Shown in pieces: positions 34,603 to 43,654 of a DNA stretch of 64,000 bases. Below the pieces are notes generated by a model, which saw nothing but the letters and a program-made list of their open reading frames with translations, did no database searches and had not been told where the DNA came from. Positions within the stretch are counted from its first letter, which is position 1. Every line of letters starts with the position of its first letter. The translations under genes and the position numbers were made by a program. This stretch comes from Thermoanaerobaculia bacterium (lineage in GTDB: Bacteria; Acidobacteriota; Thermoanaerobaculia; Multivoradales; JAHEKO01), in the NCBI GenBank assembly GCA_947259925.1, contig CAMYOG010000004.1, positions 25,463-89,462 on the forward strand, written 5' to 3'.

Positions 34603-36257
34603 CGCATCTTCTCCAGCAGTGCCATCATCCGCTCGTCGCCGCCCGCGGGTGGCTGCCAGTCGAGCTGAACCGCCTCCGCATCCTGCTCGACGAGGCTGTC
34701 GTAGAACGAGTCGAGGCCGACGTTGATCGCTCCGAGCGGTGGCTCGAGAGAGCTCGGAGCGACACGCTCCCCGACGACCGCGGAACCGACCGCGAGTCGC
34801 GCGGCTACCCAGGCCAGGCCCTCCGACACGTCGTCGAACACCTTCGCGCCGGCGACCTCCAGCCGCACCCGCTGCTCGTCGAGCCCTTGCGGATCGGCGT
34901 CCGTGCCGACCATCAGGACGACCACCTCGGCGCCGCCGGTCTTGCAGACGTCGGCGATCGCCGGTCCGAGCTCGCTCGCCGGATCGGGGTGCGCGCCTTC
35001 GCCGAGCACGACGTCGAGCAGGATCAGACCGGTCTCCGGATCGTCGCTCTCCTGGCGCAGCCGCCGGAGACGTAGATCCTGGTCCATCATCGGATGCAGA
35101 CGGCCGACGGTGAACTCGTCGGCGCCCAGGTCGAGGATCGTGTGACCGCTGCTCCGGCTCAGGTCGGCCACCGGCTCCGCGGCCAGGATCGGCACGTTCG
35201 AATGGAGCGGAGCGAGACCGGCAAGGCTCTGCTGCGCCTCCAGGGCGAGCGTGCCGCCCGCGAACAGGCCGCGGAGATAGCCCGGCCGCGATTCGATCTG
35301 GTCTTCGCCCGGCTCCCCCAGCAGCTCGACCGCCCGGCGCGCGGTCTCGCTGAGGCCGGTGCTGAAGTGGAGGTTCCCCTGCGCCCGCGGCGGCGTCGGA
35401 TGGCCGATGAACTGGATCACCACCGGCTTGCCGACCCCCGCCGCGGCACCCAGCAGTCGGCTCGCGACACTCGGCGCGGGCGGCTTCGAGATGACGACGA
35501 TCGCCTCGGTCGTCTGGTCGCGGCCGAGCAGATCGAGCGCCTGCAGGGTAGTCACGGCGCCGACCGCCTCGGAGAGATCCCGGCCACCGGTGCCGATGGC
35601 GTGGGAGACGCCGCCGCCGAGAGCGTGGATGCCGCTGGTCACCGCTTGCAGACCGGTCCCCGAGGCGCCGATCAGTCCGATGCGCCCGCGCCGCACCCGG
35701 TTGGCGAAGCCCAGGCCGACACCGGCCAGGATCGCGGTGCCGCAGTCGGGCCCCATGACCAGGAGTCCCGCATCCCGGCCTTTCTCTTTGAGCGCCACCT
35801 CGTCCGTCAGCTCGACGTTGTCGGAGTAGAGGAAGACGTGCCGGCCGCGATCGAGCGCCTCGTGCGCGACCGTCGCCGCGTAGCGACCCGGTACCGAGAT
35901 CAGCACGACGCTCGCCGACGGCAGGAGACGGAGCGCCGAGCGCAGGCCGTGGGGCCGGAAGTCGGCGCCACTCTCACTCCTGCGCGCGGCCAGGAGCGAG
36001 TCGACCTCGCCGAGGGCACCGACCGCGGTCGGCTCGTCGATCGCCCGTACCACCAGAACCAGATCGTCGGCGGCGACCGCCTTCAGGTCCGGGTGCAGCA
36101 GCCCGTTGGCGTCGAGCAGCTCCAGGTTCGCCGGAGTGCCCATGACCACCCCTGCATCTTCCACGCCCTCGATCGCCGCCAGTGAGCTCTGCAGATGCAT
36201 GAGCACGATCGAGTCGGCGTAGGCGCCGGGCCGGATCTCATATCTGGTAACGCTCAT
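34599..36257 (-). CDS. fdrA: FdrA-family acyl-CoA synthetase-like protein
   Basis: 552 residues, close to the 555 of E. coli FdrA. It has a CoA-binding Rossmann domain, a succinyl-CoA synthetase alpha-like ligase domain (IGLIGASGTGLQAVTSGI, GTGGRDLS) and MGPDCGTAIL. FdrA proteins resemble the SucD/SucC fusion. With YlbE it is predicted to take part in carbamoyl transfer to or from oxamate at the end of allantoin breakdown. It lies in coxM-coxS-amidase-fdrA-ylbE, which suits catabolism of a nitrogen heterocycle. Confidence 0.9.
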   Translation of the reverse strand: MSVTRYEIRPGAYADSIVLMHLQSSLAAIEGVEDAGVVMGTPANLELLDANGLLHPDLKAVAADDLVLVVRAIDEPTAVGALGEVDSLLAARRSESGADFRPHGLRSALRLLPSASVVLISVPGRYAATVAHEALDRGRHVFLYSDNVELTDEVALKEKGRDAGLLVMGPDCGTAILAGVGLGFANRVRRGRIGLIGASGTGLQAVTSGIHALGGGVSHAIGTGGRDLSEAVGAVTTLQALDLLGRDQTTEAIVVISKPPAPSVASRLLGAAAGVGKPVVIQFIGHPTPPRAQGNLHFSTGLSETARRAVELLGEPGEDQIESRPGYLRGLFAGGTLALEAQQSLAGLAPLHSNVPILAAEPVADLSRSSGHTILDLGADEFTVGRLHPMMDQDLRLRRLRQESDDPETGLILLDVVLGEGAHPDPASELGPAIADVCKTGGAEVVVLMVGTDADPQGLDEQRVRLEVAGAKVFDDVSEGLAWVAARLAVGSAVVGERVAPSSLEPPLGAINVGLDSFYDSLVEQDAEAVQLDWQPPAGGDERMMALLEKMR

Positions 36258-36305
36258 TCGGCTTCGGAGACAGGGGAGTGCCCTCCCCTGTCTACCCCTC
36301 CATTC

Positions 36306-37616
36306 TCATTGCGAGCTGTCTGCCAGAACCTCTTCCAGCATCCGCCCCCAGGCGCACAGCGCCTCGTCGCGCATCCAACCGGCCGCGACCTGGAGGCCGA
36401 GCGGCAGTCCCTCCTCGCTCGTACCGGCCGGGATCGCCAGGGTCGGCAGGCCGGAGTGCGACCAGGGGACACTCATGACCGGATCGCCGGTGCTGTCGAG
36501 GCCGACCGGCGCCGCTCCGGGGGCGGCCGGAGAGATCCACAGATCGACGCTCCGCTCCTCCATCAGCGCGGTCAGCTCGCCGCGCAGACGCTCGCGACCA
36601 GTCAGCGCCTCGGCCAGCTCCTCCTCCGAGACGTCGCGCCCCGCGGTCAGGAGCGCCACCGTCTTCGGATGGTAGAGGGCGCCGTAGTCCGCGTACCAGC
36701 TCGAGTGAACCGCCGCGGCCTCGGCGGCAACGATCCGCCGGTGACGGCGCTCGATCTCTTCGAAGTCGGCCATCGCCGGCACCACGACGACCTGAAAGCC
36801 CTGGCCGCTCAGCCGATCCGAGACCGCTTTCAGGTGATGGAGCGACTCCTGGGTGGCTGATTTCAGGATCGGACCCTTGGGGATGGCCAGTACCGGCTTG
36901 CGGTCGATCGGCTCGGGGTTCCAGCCGGCGCAGAGCAGCGACGCCGCCAGCTCGGCGCCCGCGACGTCGCGCGCGAACAGACCGACATGGTCGAGCGACG
37001 GCGACAGCGGAATGACGTCGGCGCGCGAGATCCGGTCGTAGCTCGGCTTGTAGCCAACCACGCCGCAGTACGACGCCGGCCGCGAGATCGATCCGATCGT
37101 CTGGGTGCCCAGGGCGAGCGGCACCAGACCGGCCGCGACCGCCGCCGCCGAGCCGCTGCTCGAGCCGCCCGGGGTGCGCTCGAGGTCGCGCGGATTGCGC
37201 GTCGGCCCGGGGCCGAAGTAGGCGAACTCGGTGCTCACCGTCTTGCCCAGCACCAGGGCTCCCGCGTCTTTCAGCAGTCGGACAGCGGTCGACTCGGCGC
37301 CTTCGAAGAGCTCGACCGGTAGCCGACTGCCGGCAGTGGTCGGCAGTCCGTCGACGCGGAAGATGTCCTTGACGCCGACCGGCACGCCGTAGAGAGCCGG
37401 ACGTTCCGGGGGCTCGGGATAGCGCTGCTCGAGGCGCGAGGCGGCGGCGCGCAACCGGTCGAAGCGCTCGGGCTCTTCCATCAGCGCCTGCACCTCCGGC
37501 TCGGCGGTCGCGGCACGCTCCTCGAGCGTGCCGATGTAGGTCGCCAGGTCGAGCTCCTTCGAGGCGAGGTTCCGACGCAGGGAGACGGCCGACTCGGGCT
37601 CGAAGAAGGTCGGCAT
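36306..37616 (-). CDS. Amidase-signature family enzyme
   Basis: 436 residues with the Ser-cisSer-Lys triad of the amidase signature family: Lys in GVPVGVKDIF, cis-Ser in TPGGSSSGSAAAVAAG, and catalytic Ser in the GTQTIGSISRPA stretch. It would hydrolyse an amide to acid plus ammonia. Its place between the Mo-hydroxylase subunits and fdrA-ylbE suggests an intermediate amide of the same pathway. Seven bases separate it from coxS. Confidence 0.9.
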   Translation of the reverse strand: MPTFFEPESAVSLRRNLASKELDLATYIGTLEERAATAEPEVQALMEEPERFDRLRAAASRLEQRYPEPPERPALYGVPVGVKDIFRVDGLPTTAGSRLPVELFEGAESTAVRLLKDAGALVLGKTVSTEFAYFGPGPTRNPRDLERTPGGSSSGSAAAVAAGLVPLALGTQTIGSISRPASYCGVVGYKPSYDRISRADVIPLSPSLDHVGLFARDVAGAELAASLLCAGWNPEPIDRKPVLAIPKGPILKSATQESLHHLKAVSDRLSGQGFQVVVVPAMADFEEIERRHRRIVAAEAAAVHSSWYADYGALYHPKTVALLTAGRDVSEEELAEALTGRERLRGELTALMEERSVDLWISPAAPGAAPVGLDSTGDPVMSVPWSHSGLPTLAIPAGTSEEGLPLGLQVAAGWMRDEALCAWGRMLEEVLADSSQ

Positions 37617-37623
37617 CCGTTTC

Positions 37624-38112
37624 CTAGGCGGCCGGCTCTCTAAGGTAGTCGGCCGCCAGCTTCACGGCGGCGACGATGTGTTGATACCCGGTGCAGCGAC
37701 AGAGATTCCCGGACAGCGCCAGCCGGATCTCCTCCTCGGTCGGCTCCGGGTTCTCTTTGAGGAAGGGCAGCAGGGTCATCAGGATGCCCGCGGTACAGAA
37801 GCCGCACTGCAGACCGTGGGCGTCCCAGAACGCCTGCTGCAGAGGATGGAGCTTCTCCGGATCGTCGGTCAGCCCCTCGACGGTCTCCAGCTGGTGCCCC
37901 TCGGCCTGGACCGCCAGCATCAGACACGCGCGAATCGGCTCGCCGTCGAAGAGCACCGTGCAGGCGCCGCAGACCCCGTGCTCGCAGCCGACGTGGGTAC
38001 CGGTCAGGTCGAGCTCGTGGCGCAGGAAGTCGCTCAGCAGGAGGCGCGGCTCGACCTCGCGCTCGTACGAGCGGCCGTTCACCTCGAGGGTCACACGCTG
38101 GCGCTCTGTCAT
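37624..38112 (-). CDS. coxS: Second molybdenum hydroxylase [2Fe-2S] subunit, CoxS-type
   Basis: 162 residues with both cluster motifs: CEHGVCGAC plus a later Cys in IRACLM, and QCGFC with LCRCTGYQH. The ATG at 38112 overlaps the stop of coxM by four bases. The reading frame is open far upstream (to 39585), but that part is basic, antisense and out of frame with coxM; the true protein is the C-terminal 162 codons. It likely partners the separated coxL at 27964-30303. Confidence 0.92.
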   Translation of the reverse strand: MTERQRVTLEVNGRSYEREVEPRLLLSDFLRHELDLTGTHVGCEHGVCGACTVLFDGEPIRACLMLAVQAEGHQLETVEGLTDDPEKLHPLQQAFWDAHGLQCGFCTAGILMTLLPFLKENPEPTEEEIRLALSGNLCRCTGYQHIVAAVKLAADYLREPAA

Positions 38113-38996
38113 CCGCCGGCGCTCCCTCCGGCACGCGCCTTCGCCGACGCGAGCGCTCGCTCGGTCAGCACCCGCGCCAGGTGTCGTTTGTAGGCGACGC
38201 TCGCGTGGATGTCGGCGGTCGGCTCGATCTCTTCGGTGGTTGCGTGCTCGGCCGCCGCCCGGATCGACTCCGCGCTCAGGTCGCCGCCGACCAGCTGGCT
38301 CGCCGCTCGATCGGCGGCCATCGGGGTGTCGCCGGCGCTCAGATAGACCAACCTGGCCTGGCTGCACTGGCCGGCGTCGTCGAGCGTCACCACCGCGGCG
38401 ACTCCGGAGGTCGCGTAGTCGCCGTGTCGGCGGGCCAGCTCGACGAAAGCGCAGCCGGTCCGTGGTGGCAGCAGCGGCAGCTCGATCTCGACCAGAATCT
38501 CGTCGGGCTGGAGCTCGGTCGTCATCAGGCTGACGTAGAAGTCCCGAGCGTCGATCCAACGCTCGCCGGTTGCGCTCTGGAGCCGGAATCTGGCACCCAG
38601 GGTCACCGCCACGACCGGCAGCTCGGCCGCCGGATCGGCGTGGGCGAGACTGCCACCGACCGTCCCGCGATTGCGGATCTGTGGATGAGCGACCTGTGGC
38701 AGCGCCTCGTGCAGAAGCGGCGCCCGCTCCGCGACCAGCGGATGCGTCTCGACCTTCCGTTGGCGGGTCATGGCGCCGATCGACAGGCCGCCCGCCGCCG
38801 ACTCCCGGACCCAGGCGAGATCCGAGATCGGGTTGAGGTCGATCAGTACCCCCGGCTGCGCCAGCCGGAAGTTGAGCAACGGCACCAGGCTCTGGCCGCC
38901 GGCGAGGATCTTGGCATCGAAGCCGTGCTCTTGCAGCGCCGCCAGAGCAGCGTCCAGAGAGTCGGGAGCCTCGTAGCTGACGGGTGCCGGCTTCAT
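38109..38996 (-). CDS. coxM: Second molybdenum hydroxylase FAD subunit, CoxM-type
   Basis: 295 residues. FAD motifs: ILAGGQSLVPLLNFRL (about 30-45) and GTVGGSLAHADPAAELP (about 113-129). ATG 38996 (MKPAPVSYEAP) fits family N-termini; an in-frame ATG 18 codons upstream is less likely. It is the first gene of coxM-coxS-amidase-fdrA-ylbE and is divergent from the SLC13 permease with 74 bases between. Confidence 0.92.
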   Translation of the reverse strand: MKPAPVSYEAPDSLDAALAALQEHGFDAKILAGGQSLVPLLNFRLAQPGVLIDLNPISDLAWVRESAAGGLSIGAMTRQRKVETHPLVAERAPLLHEALPQVAHPQIRNRGTVGGSLAHADPAAELPVVAVTLGARFRLQSATGERWIDARDFYVSLMTTELQPDEILVEIELPLLPPRTGCAFVELARRHGDYATSGVAAVVTLDDAGQCSQARLVYLSAGDTPMAADRAASQLVGGDLSAESIRAAAEHATTEEIEPTADIHASVAYKRHLARVLTERALASAKARAGGSAGG

Positions 38997-39057
38997 CGAA
39001 GGAGTTCGAGCGCGGAGCGAGGAACAGAGGCAGTCTATTACACGGTCCAACGGTTAG

Positions 39058-39063
39058 TATCCG
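39058..39063 (+). promoter_or_regulatory. -10 box of a predicted leaderless promoter (SLC13 permease)
   Basis: TTAGTATCCG lies seven bases before the GTG at 39071. It matches the TTnAGTATCC string ahead of the OsmC-like gene and hemW. Confidence 0.4.
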
Positions 39064-39070
39064 GGATGTC

Positions 39071-41410
39071 GTGACCTTCGAGATCGGCCTGGTCATCGCG
39101 ATCCTCCTCGTCGCCATCGTTCTCTTCGTCTCGGAGAAGCTGCGCGTCGACCTGGTGGCACTCATGGTGCTTCTGGCACTGGCGCTGACCGGCCTGCTGG
39201 AGCCCAAGCAGGCGCTCTCCGGCTTCAGCAATCCGGCGGTGATCACCGTCTGGGCGGTCTTCATTCTGAGCGGCGGCCTGGCCCGAACCGGAGTGGCTGG
39301 GATCCTCGGCCGGCAGGTGCTCCGCCTGGCCGGAAGCGGCGAGGCGCGGCTGATCGCCCTGATCATGCTGACCTCGGCGTTCCTGTCGGCGTTCATGAAC
39401 AACGTCGGGGTCGCGGCGTTGCTGCTGCCGGTGGTGATGGACATCTCGAAGCGCACCGGCCGCGCGCCGTCCAAGCTGCTCATCCCACTCGCCTTCAGCT
39501 CCCTGCTCGGCGGACTGACGACGATGATCGGCACGCCGCCGAACATCCTGATCTCGGAGTTTCTGAAAGACCGCGGTGTCGGCACGTTCTCGCTGTTCGA
39601 CTTCGCGCCGGTGGGCAGCGCGGTGGTGCTGGGAGGCGTCCTCTACATGGTGTTGATCGGTCGGCATCTCCTGCCGAATCGCGATCCGGCGCGCGAGGCG
39701 AGTGGGCAGGATCTGCGGCAGCTCTACTCGCTGGGCGAGGACCTGAGCTTCATCCAACTGCCGCGAGATTCGGCGCTCGACGGTCAGACCCTGGCCGAGA
39801 GCCGCTTCGGCTCGGCACTCGGACTGAGCGTGATGGGTGTCTTCCGGGGCTCGAAGAGCATCCTGGCGCCGGGACCCGACACCGAGCTGCGCGCCGGAGA
39901 CCGGCTCCTGGTCGAGGGCAACCTCGAGCAGCTCGACCAGCTCAAGGGCAAGCAGTACCTCGCCTTCGAGGACGAGAGCCTGGCGGTGGAGCGCCTGGTC
40001 TCCACCGAGATCGAGGTCGCCGAGGTCCGCTGCACACAGCCCAGCATCATGCTCGGCAAGACCCTGCGAGAGATCGACTTCCGCAAGCACTACGGGGCCA
40101 TCGTGCTGGCCATCCAGCGGGGCGATCGATCGCTCCGAACCGGGCTCGAGAACGTCGTGCTCATCGAAGGTGACGTCATGTTGGTGCAGGGGACCTCCGA
40201 CCAGCTCGACGCGCTCGCCGAGGAGCCGAACGTCGCCGTCAAGCGGGTGACCGAAGCGGCCGAGTACCAGCTCGAGCAGCGCATGCTGGCCGCTCAAGTA
40301 CCGGAGGGGTCGGTTCTGGCGGGCAAGAGCCTCGAGGAGAGCCGGCTGGGAGACGCCTTCGGCCTCGGGGTGATGGGGATCGTCCGCGGCGGCGAGACGC
40401 GCCTCATGCCGCGCGCCGACGAACGGATCCAGGCCGGCGACACCCTGCTGATCAAGGGTCGGAAGGACAGCCTCCTGAGCGTCCAGGGGCTTCAGAGCCT
40501 GGAGGTGCGTCCCGAGGACATGCCGGACCTCGGCCAGCTCGAGACCGATCGGATCGGCCTGGCGGAGGCGGTGCTGTCGCCGCGAACCGGCCTCGCCGGT
40601 CGCAGTCTCCGGGACCTGCACTTCCGCGAGAAGTACGGCCTCAACGTGGTCGCGATCTCGCGCGGCGGCGAGATCTTCCGCGGCGGGCTGCGCGACATGC
40701 CGCTCCGACTGGGCGACGGTCTGCTACTCCATGGACCGCGCCAGAAGCTCAAGCTGCTCGGCAGCGAGCCCGACTTCATCGTCCTGTCCGAGGAGGCCCA
40801 GGAGCCGATCGACGCGCAGAAGGCGCCGATCGCCGCCTTGCTGATGGCCGGCGTCGTGACCACCGTCCTGCTCGGCCTGGCACCGATCTACATCGCCGCG
40901 GTCGCCGGCGGCGTGCTCATGATCCTGACCGGCTGCCTGTCGATGGACGACGCCTACCGGGCGATCGAGTGGCGGGCGGTCTTCCTGATCGCCGGCATGC
41001 TGCCTCTCGGGCTCGCCCTGACCGAGACCGGAGCCGCTCGCTGGCTCACCGATCAGGTGATCGGCCTGATCGGCGAAGGTGCGCCACTGCTGATCGTCGC
41101 CGGTCTCTACCTCGTGACCGCCCTCGGCGCCCAGGTGATGCCGACCTCGGCGGTGGCGATCCTGATGGCCCCGATCGCCCTCAACACCGCCGCGGACCTG
41201 GGTCTCTCGCCCTACGCGCTGATGATGACCGTCGCGCTGTCGGCATCGGCGAGCTTCATGAGCCCGGTCGCCCATCCGGCGAACGTTCTGATCATGGGAC
41301 CGGGTGGCTACCGCTTCTCCGACTACATCAAGATCGGTCTGCCGCTGACGCTCGTCTGTCTGGCGATCGTACTGCTCGTGCTGCCGATCTTCTGGCCGCT
41401 GACGCCCTGA
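39071..41410 (+). CDS. SLC13/DASS-type permease with four TrkA-C domains
   Basis: 779 residues. Membrane helices at about 5-180 and 590-779 flank a cytoplasmic block of four TrkA-C (RCK_C) domains in tandem, each with a pattern such as LDGQTLAESRFG or LAGRSLRDLHFREKYG followed by GDRLLVEG or GDGLLLHG. Conserved permease segments are ITVWAVFILSGGLARTG, NNVGVAALLLPVV and GTPPNILISEFL. Such proteins carry anions such as sulphate, or dicarboxylates, gated by a nucleotide or small ligand. Two TrkA-C domains are usual; four is long. GTG 39071 is chosen from the -10-like box just upstream. Confidence 0.88.
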   Translation: MTFEIGLVIAILLVAIVLFVSEKLRVDLVALMVLLALALTGLLEPKQALSGFSNPAVITVWAVFILSGGLARTGVAGILGRQVLRLAGSGEARLIALIMLTSAFLSAFMNNVGVAALLLPVVMDISKRTGRAPSKLLIPLAFSSLLGGLTTMIGTPPNILISEFLKDRGVGTFSLFDFAPVGSAVVLGGVLYMVLIGRHLLPNRDPAREASGQDLRQLYSLGEDLSFIQLPRDSALDGQTLAESRFGSALGLSVMGVFRGSKSILAPGPDTELRAGDRLLVEGNLEQLDQLKGKQYLAFEDESLAVERLVSTEIEVAEVRCTQPSIMLGKTLREIDFRKHYGAIVLAIQRGDRSLRTGLENVVLIEGDVMLVQGTSDQLDALAEEPNVAVKRVTEAAEYQLEQRMLAAQVPEGSVLAGKSLEESRLGDAFGLGVMGIVRGGETRLMPRADERIQAGDTLLIKGRKDSLLSVQGLQSLEVRPEDMPDLGQLETDRIGLAEAVLSPRTGLAGRSLRDLHFREKYGLNVVAISRGGEIFRGGLRDMPLRLGDGLLLHGPRQKLKLLGSEPDFIVLSEEAQEPIDAQKAPIAALLMAGVVTTVLLGLAPIYIAAVAGGVLMILTGCLSMDDAYRAIEWRAVFLIAGMLPLGLALTETGAARWLTDQVIGLIGEGAPLLIVAGLYLVTALGAQVMPTSAVAILMAPIALNTAADLGLSPYALMMTVALSASASFMSPVAHPANVLIMGPGGYRFSDYIKIGLPLTLVCLAIVLLVLPIFWPLTP

Positions 41411-41481
41411 TCGGCGAGCAAGCCGGCTGGTAGGCTGTGCCGGTCCTCGCCTCGGAGGATCAGTCAGAGGAAGGGTGTCCC

Positions 41482-43638
41482 TTGCCGGCAGGAGAACTCG
41501 TCTCCCACTACCGTCTTCTCGAGCCCCTCGGCAGCGGGGCGATGGGGGAGGTCTGGCTGGCCGAAGACACGCAGCTGCCGCGCAGGGTGGCCATCAAGCT
41601 CCTGCCGCAGAGCCTGGCGCACGACCGGGAAGGCGTGGAGCGACTGGTGCGCGAAGCCCAGGCCACCGCGAGCATCGACCATCCCGCGGTCGCGACCGTC
41701 TACGAGGCAGGTGAGCTCGACGGCAAGCCCTACCTGGTGATGAAGTACTTCGAGGGCGAGACGCTGGGTCAGCGACTGGAGCGCGGACCTCTGCCGGTGA
41801 GCGAGGCGCTGGCGCTGGCGACCGTGGTCGCCGACGCTCTCGCCGAGGTCCACGCGCTCGGCATCGTCCATCGCGACCTCAAGCCCTCCAACATCATGCT
41901 CTCGCCACGCGGGCCCAAGATCCTGGACTTCGGGCTCGCGGCCGTGAAGGCGCTCCCCCATATGACGACACCGGGCGCCACCCTCGGGACTCCGGTGACG
42001 ATGGCGCCGGAGCAGGTCAACGGCCTGCCGCCCGACAACCGGTCGGATCTCTGGGCTCTGGGTGTGATCCTCTACCAGGCCCTGACCGGACGACTGCCGT
42101 TCACCGGCGGCGACTACGGCGCCCTCTTCCAACAGATCCTGAACCACGCCCCCGAGCGTCCGGAGACTCTCCGTCCGGAGGTCGAGTCCGACCTCGGCTA
42201 CATCGTCATGAAGCTGCTGCGCAAAGAGCCAGCGCAGCGCTACGGCCGGGCCGAAGACGTGCTCGCCGACCTCGGCGCCTGCGACCAGCGCCTGACGGGC
42301 GCATCGATGCAGGAAACCGTGACCTTTCCGGCCGCGCAATCAGCACACCCGCAGACGCCTCGCCTGGCGGTACTCCCCTTCGAGATGCTGAGTGTCGATC
42401 CCGACGACGCCTATCTGGCGACCGGCCTGGTCGAGGACCTGATCGTCGACCTCTCCCGGGTCGAGAGGCTGCGGGTCGCTTCGCGCGGCGAGGTCGCCCC
42501 GTACGCCGATCGGACGGTACCGCCGAGGACGCTGGCTCGTGAGCTGAGCGCCGACTACGTGCTCACCGGCAGCGTCCGCCGCCACGACAACCGCGCCCGG
42601 ATCAGCGCCCAGCTGGCGCGCTGCTCCGACGGGCACCTGTTGTGGGCCGAGCGATTCGATCGCACCCTCGAAGACCTCTTCGGTGTCCAGGAGGAGGTCT
42701 CGAGGAGCATCGTCGGCGCACTCCAGGTAGTTGTCGCACCGTCCGAACAGGAGATGCTGGGGCGCGCACCCGCGAAGAACACCGAGGCCTACACGCTCTA
42801 CCTGAAGAGCCGCGAGCTGATCGACAGGTCGCGGGAGTCGAACCTGCGGGCGGAGCGGCTGCTCGAGCAGGCGCTCGCCCTGGACCCCGACTTCGCGCTC
42901 GCCCATGCGGCCCTCGGCGAATGCTACGCCAGCCGGGGACTTCGCTGGTGGAGTGGTCTCGAGGTTGCCGAGCCAGCCCTGGCGTGCGCTCGTCGCGCCC
43001 TCGAGCTGGAGCCCGGTCTACCCGATGCCCTCTGGGTCGAGCTGGCGGTACGGCGTCTCGAAGGCGACCCGGAGAAGGTGCTCGAGGCGATCGGCAAGCT
43101 GCTGGCCGTGAATCCCGACCATCCGCAGGCGCTCGAATGGACCGGCTGGAGCTACCTGGCGCTCGGCAAGCCCGAGGAAGCCCTGCCGGTCCTGGCCCGG
43201 CTGACCCACAAGACCATGGGGTTGAGCTTCCTGTCCAACTGCTACGAGATGCTCGGCCGGGACGACGACGCCCTGAACACGCTGCGGCAGATGCGGGAGC
43301 TCCTGGTGGACACGCTGCGGCGCGATCCCGAGGCCATTCACGAGCGCTCGTTGCTGGGCGTGACCCTCGCCCGCCTGGGCGAGCCAGAGGCGGCCGTCGA
43401 GCAGGCGGAGCGAGCCGTGGCCCTGGACCCCGAGGACGGCCGGATGCGCTACAACGCGGCCTGCACCTATGCGATCACCGGTCAATGCAAGTCCGCTCTC
43501 AAGCACCTGAAGACGGCGACGAGCAGACTGGCCAGCTTCATCTCCGACTGGCCCCGCCACGACCCCGATCTGGCCAACTTGCACGAGCATCCGGAGTTCG
43601 TGGAGATGTTCGGCTCCGCCGCAGACGGCCAGGCCTGA
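41482..43638 (+). CDS. Ser/Thr protein kinase with TolB-like and TPR domains
   Basis: 718 residues from TTG 41482, which has GAGGAAGGG upstream; a GTG at 41437 adds 15 residues but abuts a TAGGCT box. Kinase domain (about 9-270): glycine loop LGSGAMGEVW, K39, HRDLKPSN with catalytic D132, and DFG at 149-151. Then a TolB-like region, LAVLPFEMLSVDPDDAYLAT, that usually follows kinases or cyclases of this type. About six TPR repeats fill the last 250 residues. No transmembrane segment separates the domains, so it is cytoplasmic. A signalling kinase whose substrates are unknown. Confidence 0.92.
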   Translation: MPAGELVSHYRLLEPLGSGAMGEVWLAEDTQLPRRVAIKLLPQSLAHDREGVERLVREAQATASIDHPAVATVYEAGELDGKPYLVMKYFEGETLGQRLERGPLPVSEALALATVVADALAEVHALGIVHRDLKPSNIMLSPRGPKILDFGLAAVKALPHMTTPGATLGTPVTMAPEQVNGLPPDNRSDLWALGVILYQALTGRLPFTGGDYGALFQQILNHAPERPETLRPEVESDLGYIVMKLLRKEPAQRYGRAEDVLADLGACDQRLTGASMQETVTFPAAQSAHPQTPRLAVLPFEMLSVDPDDAYLATGLVEDLIVDLSRVERLRVASRGEVAPYADRTVPPRTLARELSADYVLTGSVRRHDNRARISAQLARCSDGHLLWAERFDRTLEDLFGVQEEVSRSIVGALQVVVAPSEQEMLGRAPAKNTEAYTLYLKSRELIDRSRESNLRAERLLEQALALDPDFALAHAALGECYASRGLRWWSGLEVAEPALACARRALELEPGLPDALWVELAVRRLEGDPEKVLEAIGKLLAVNPDHPQALEWTGWSYLALGKPEEALPVLARLTHKTMGLSFLSNCYEMLGRDDDALNTLRQMRELLVDTLRRDPEAIHERSLLGVTLARLGEPEAAVEQAERAVALDPEDGRMRYNAACTYAITGQCKSALKHLKTATSRLASFISDWPRHDPDLANLHEHPEFVEMFGSAADGQA

Positions 43639-43654
43639 CCCGAGCTCCCGACGT

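Noticed and set aside
33340..34668. 442-codon plus-strand frame antisense to ylbE
   Set aside because: Composition shadow with no recognisable motif; ylbE overlaps fdrA as expected for an operon.
38113..39585. Long N-terminal extension of the second coxS frame
   Set aside because: It is out of frame with and under coxM, has no [2Fe-2S] features, and the ATG at 38112 overlaps the coxM stop in the normal ATGA way.
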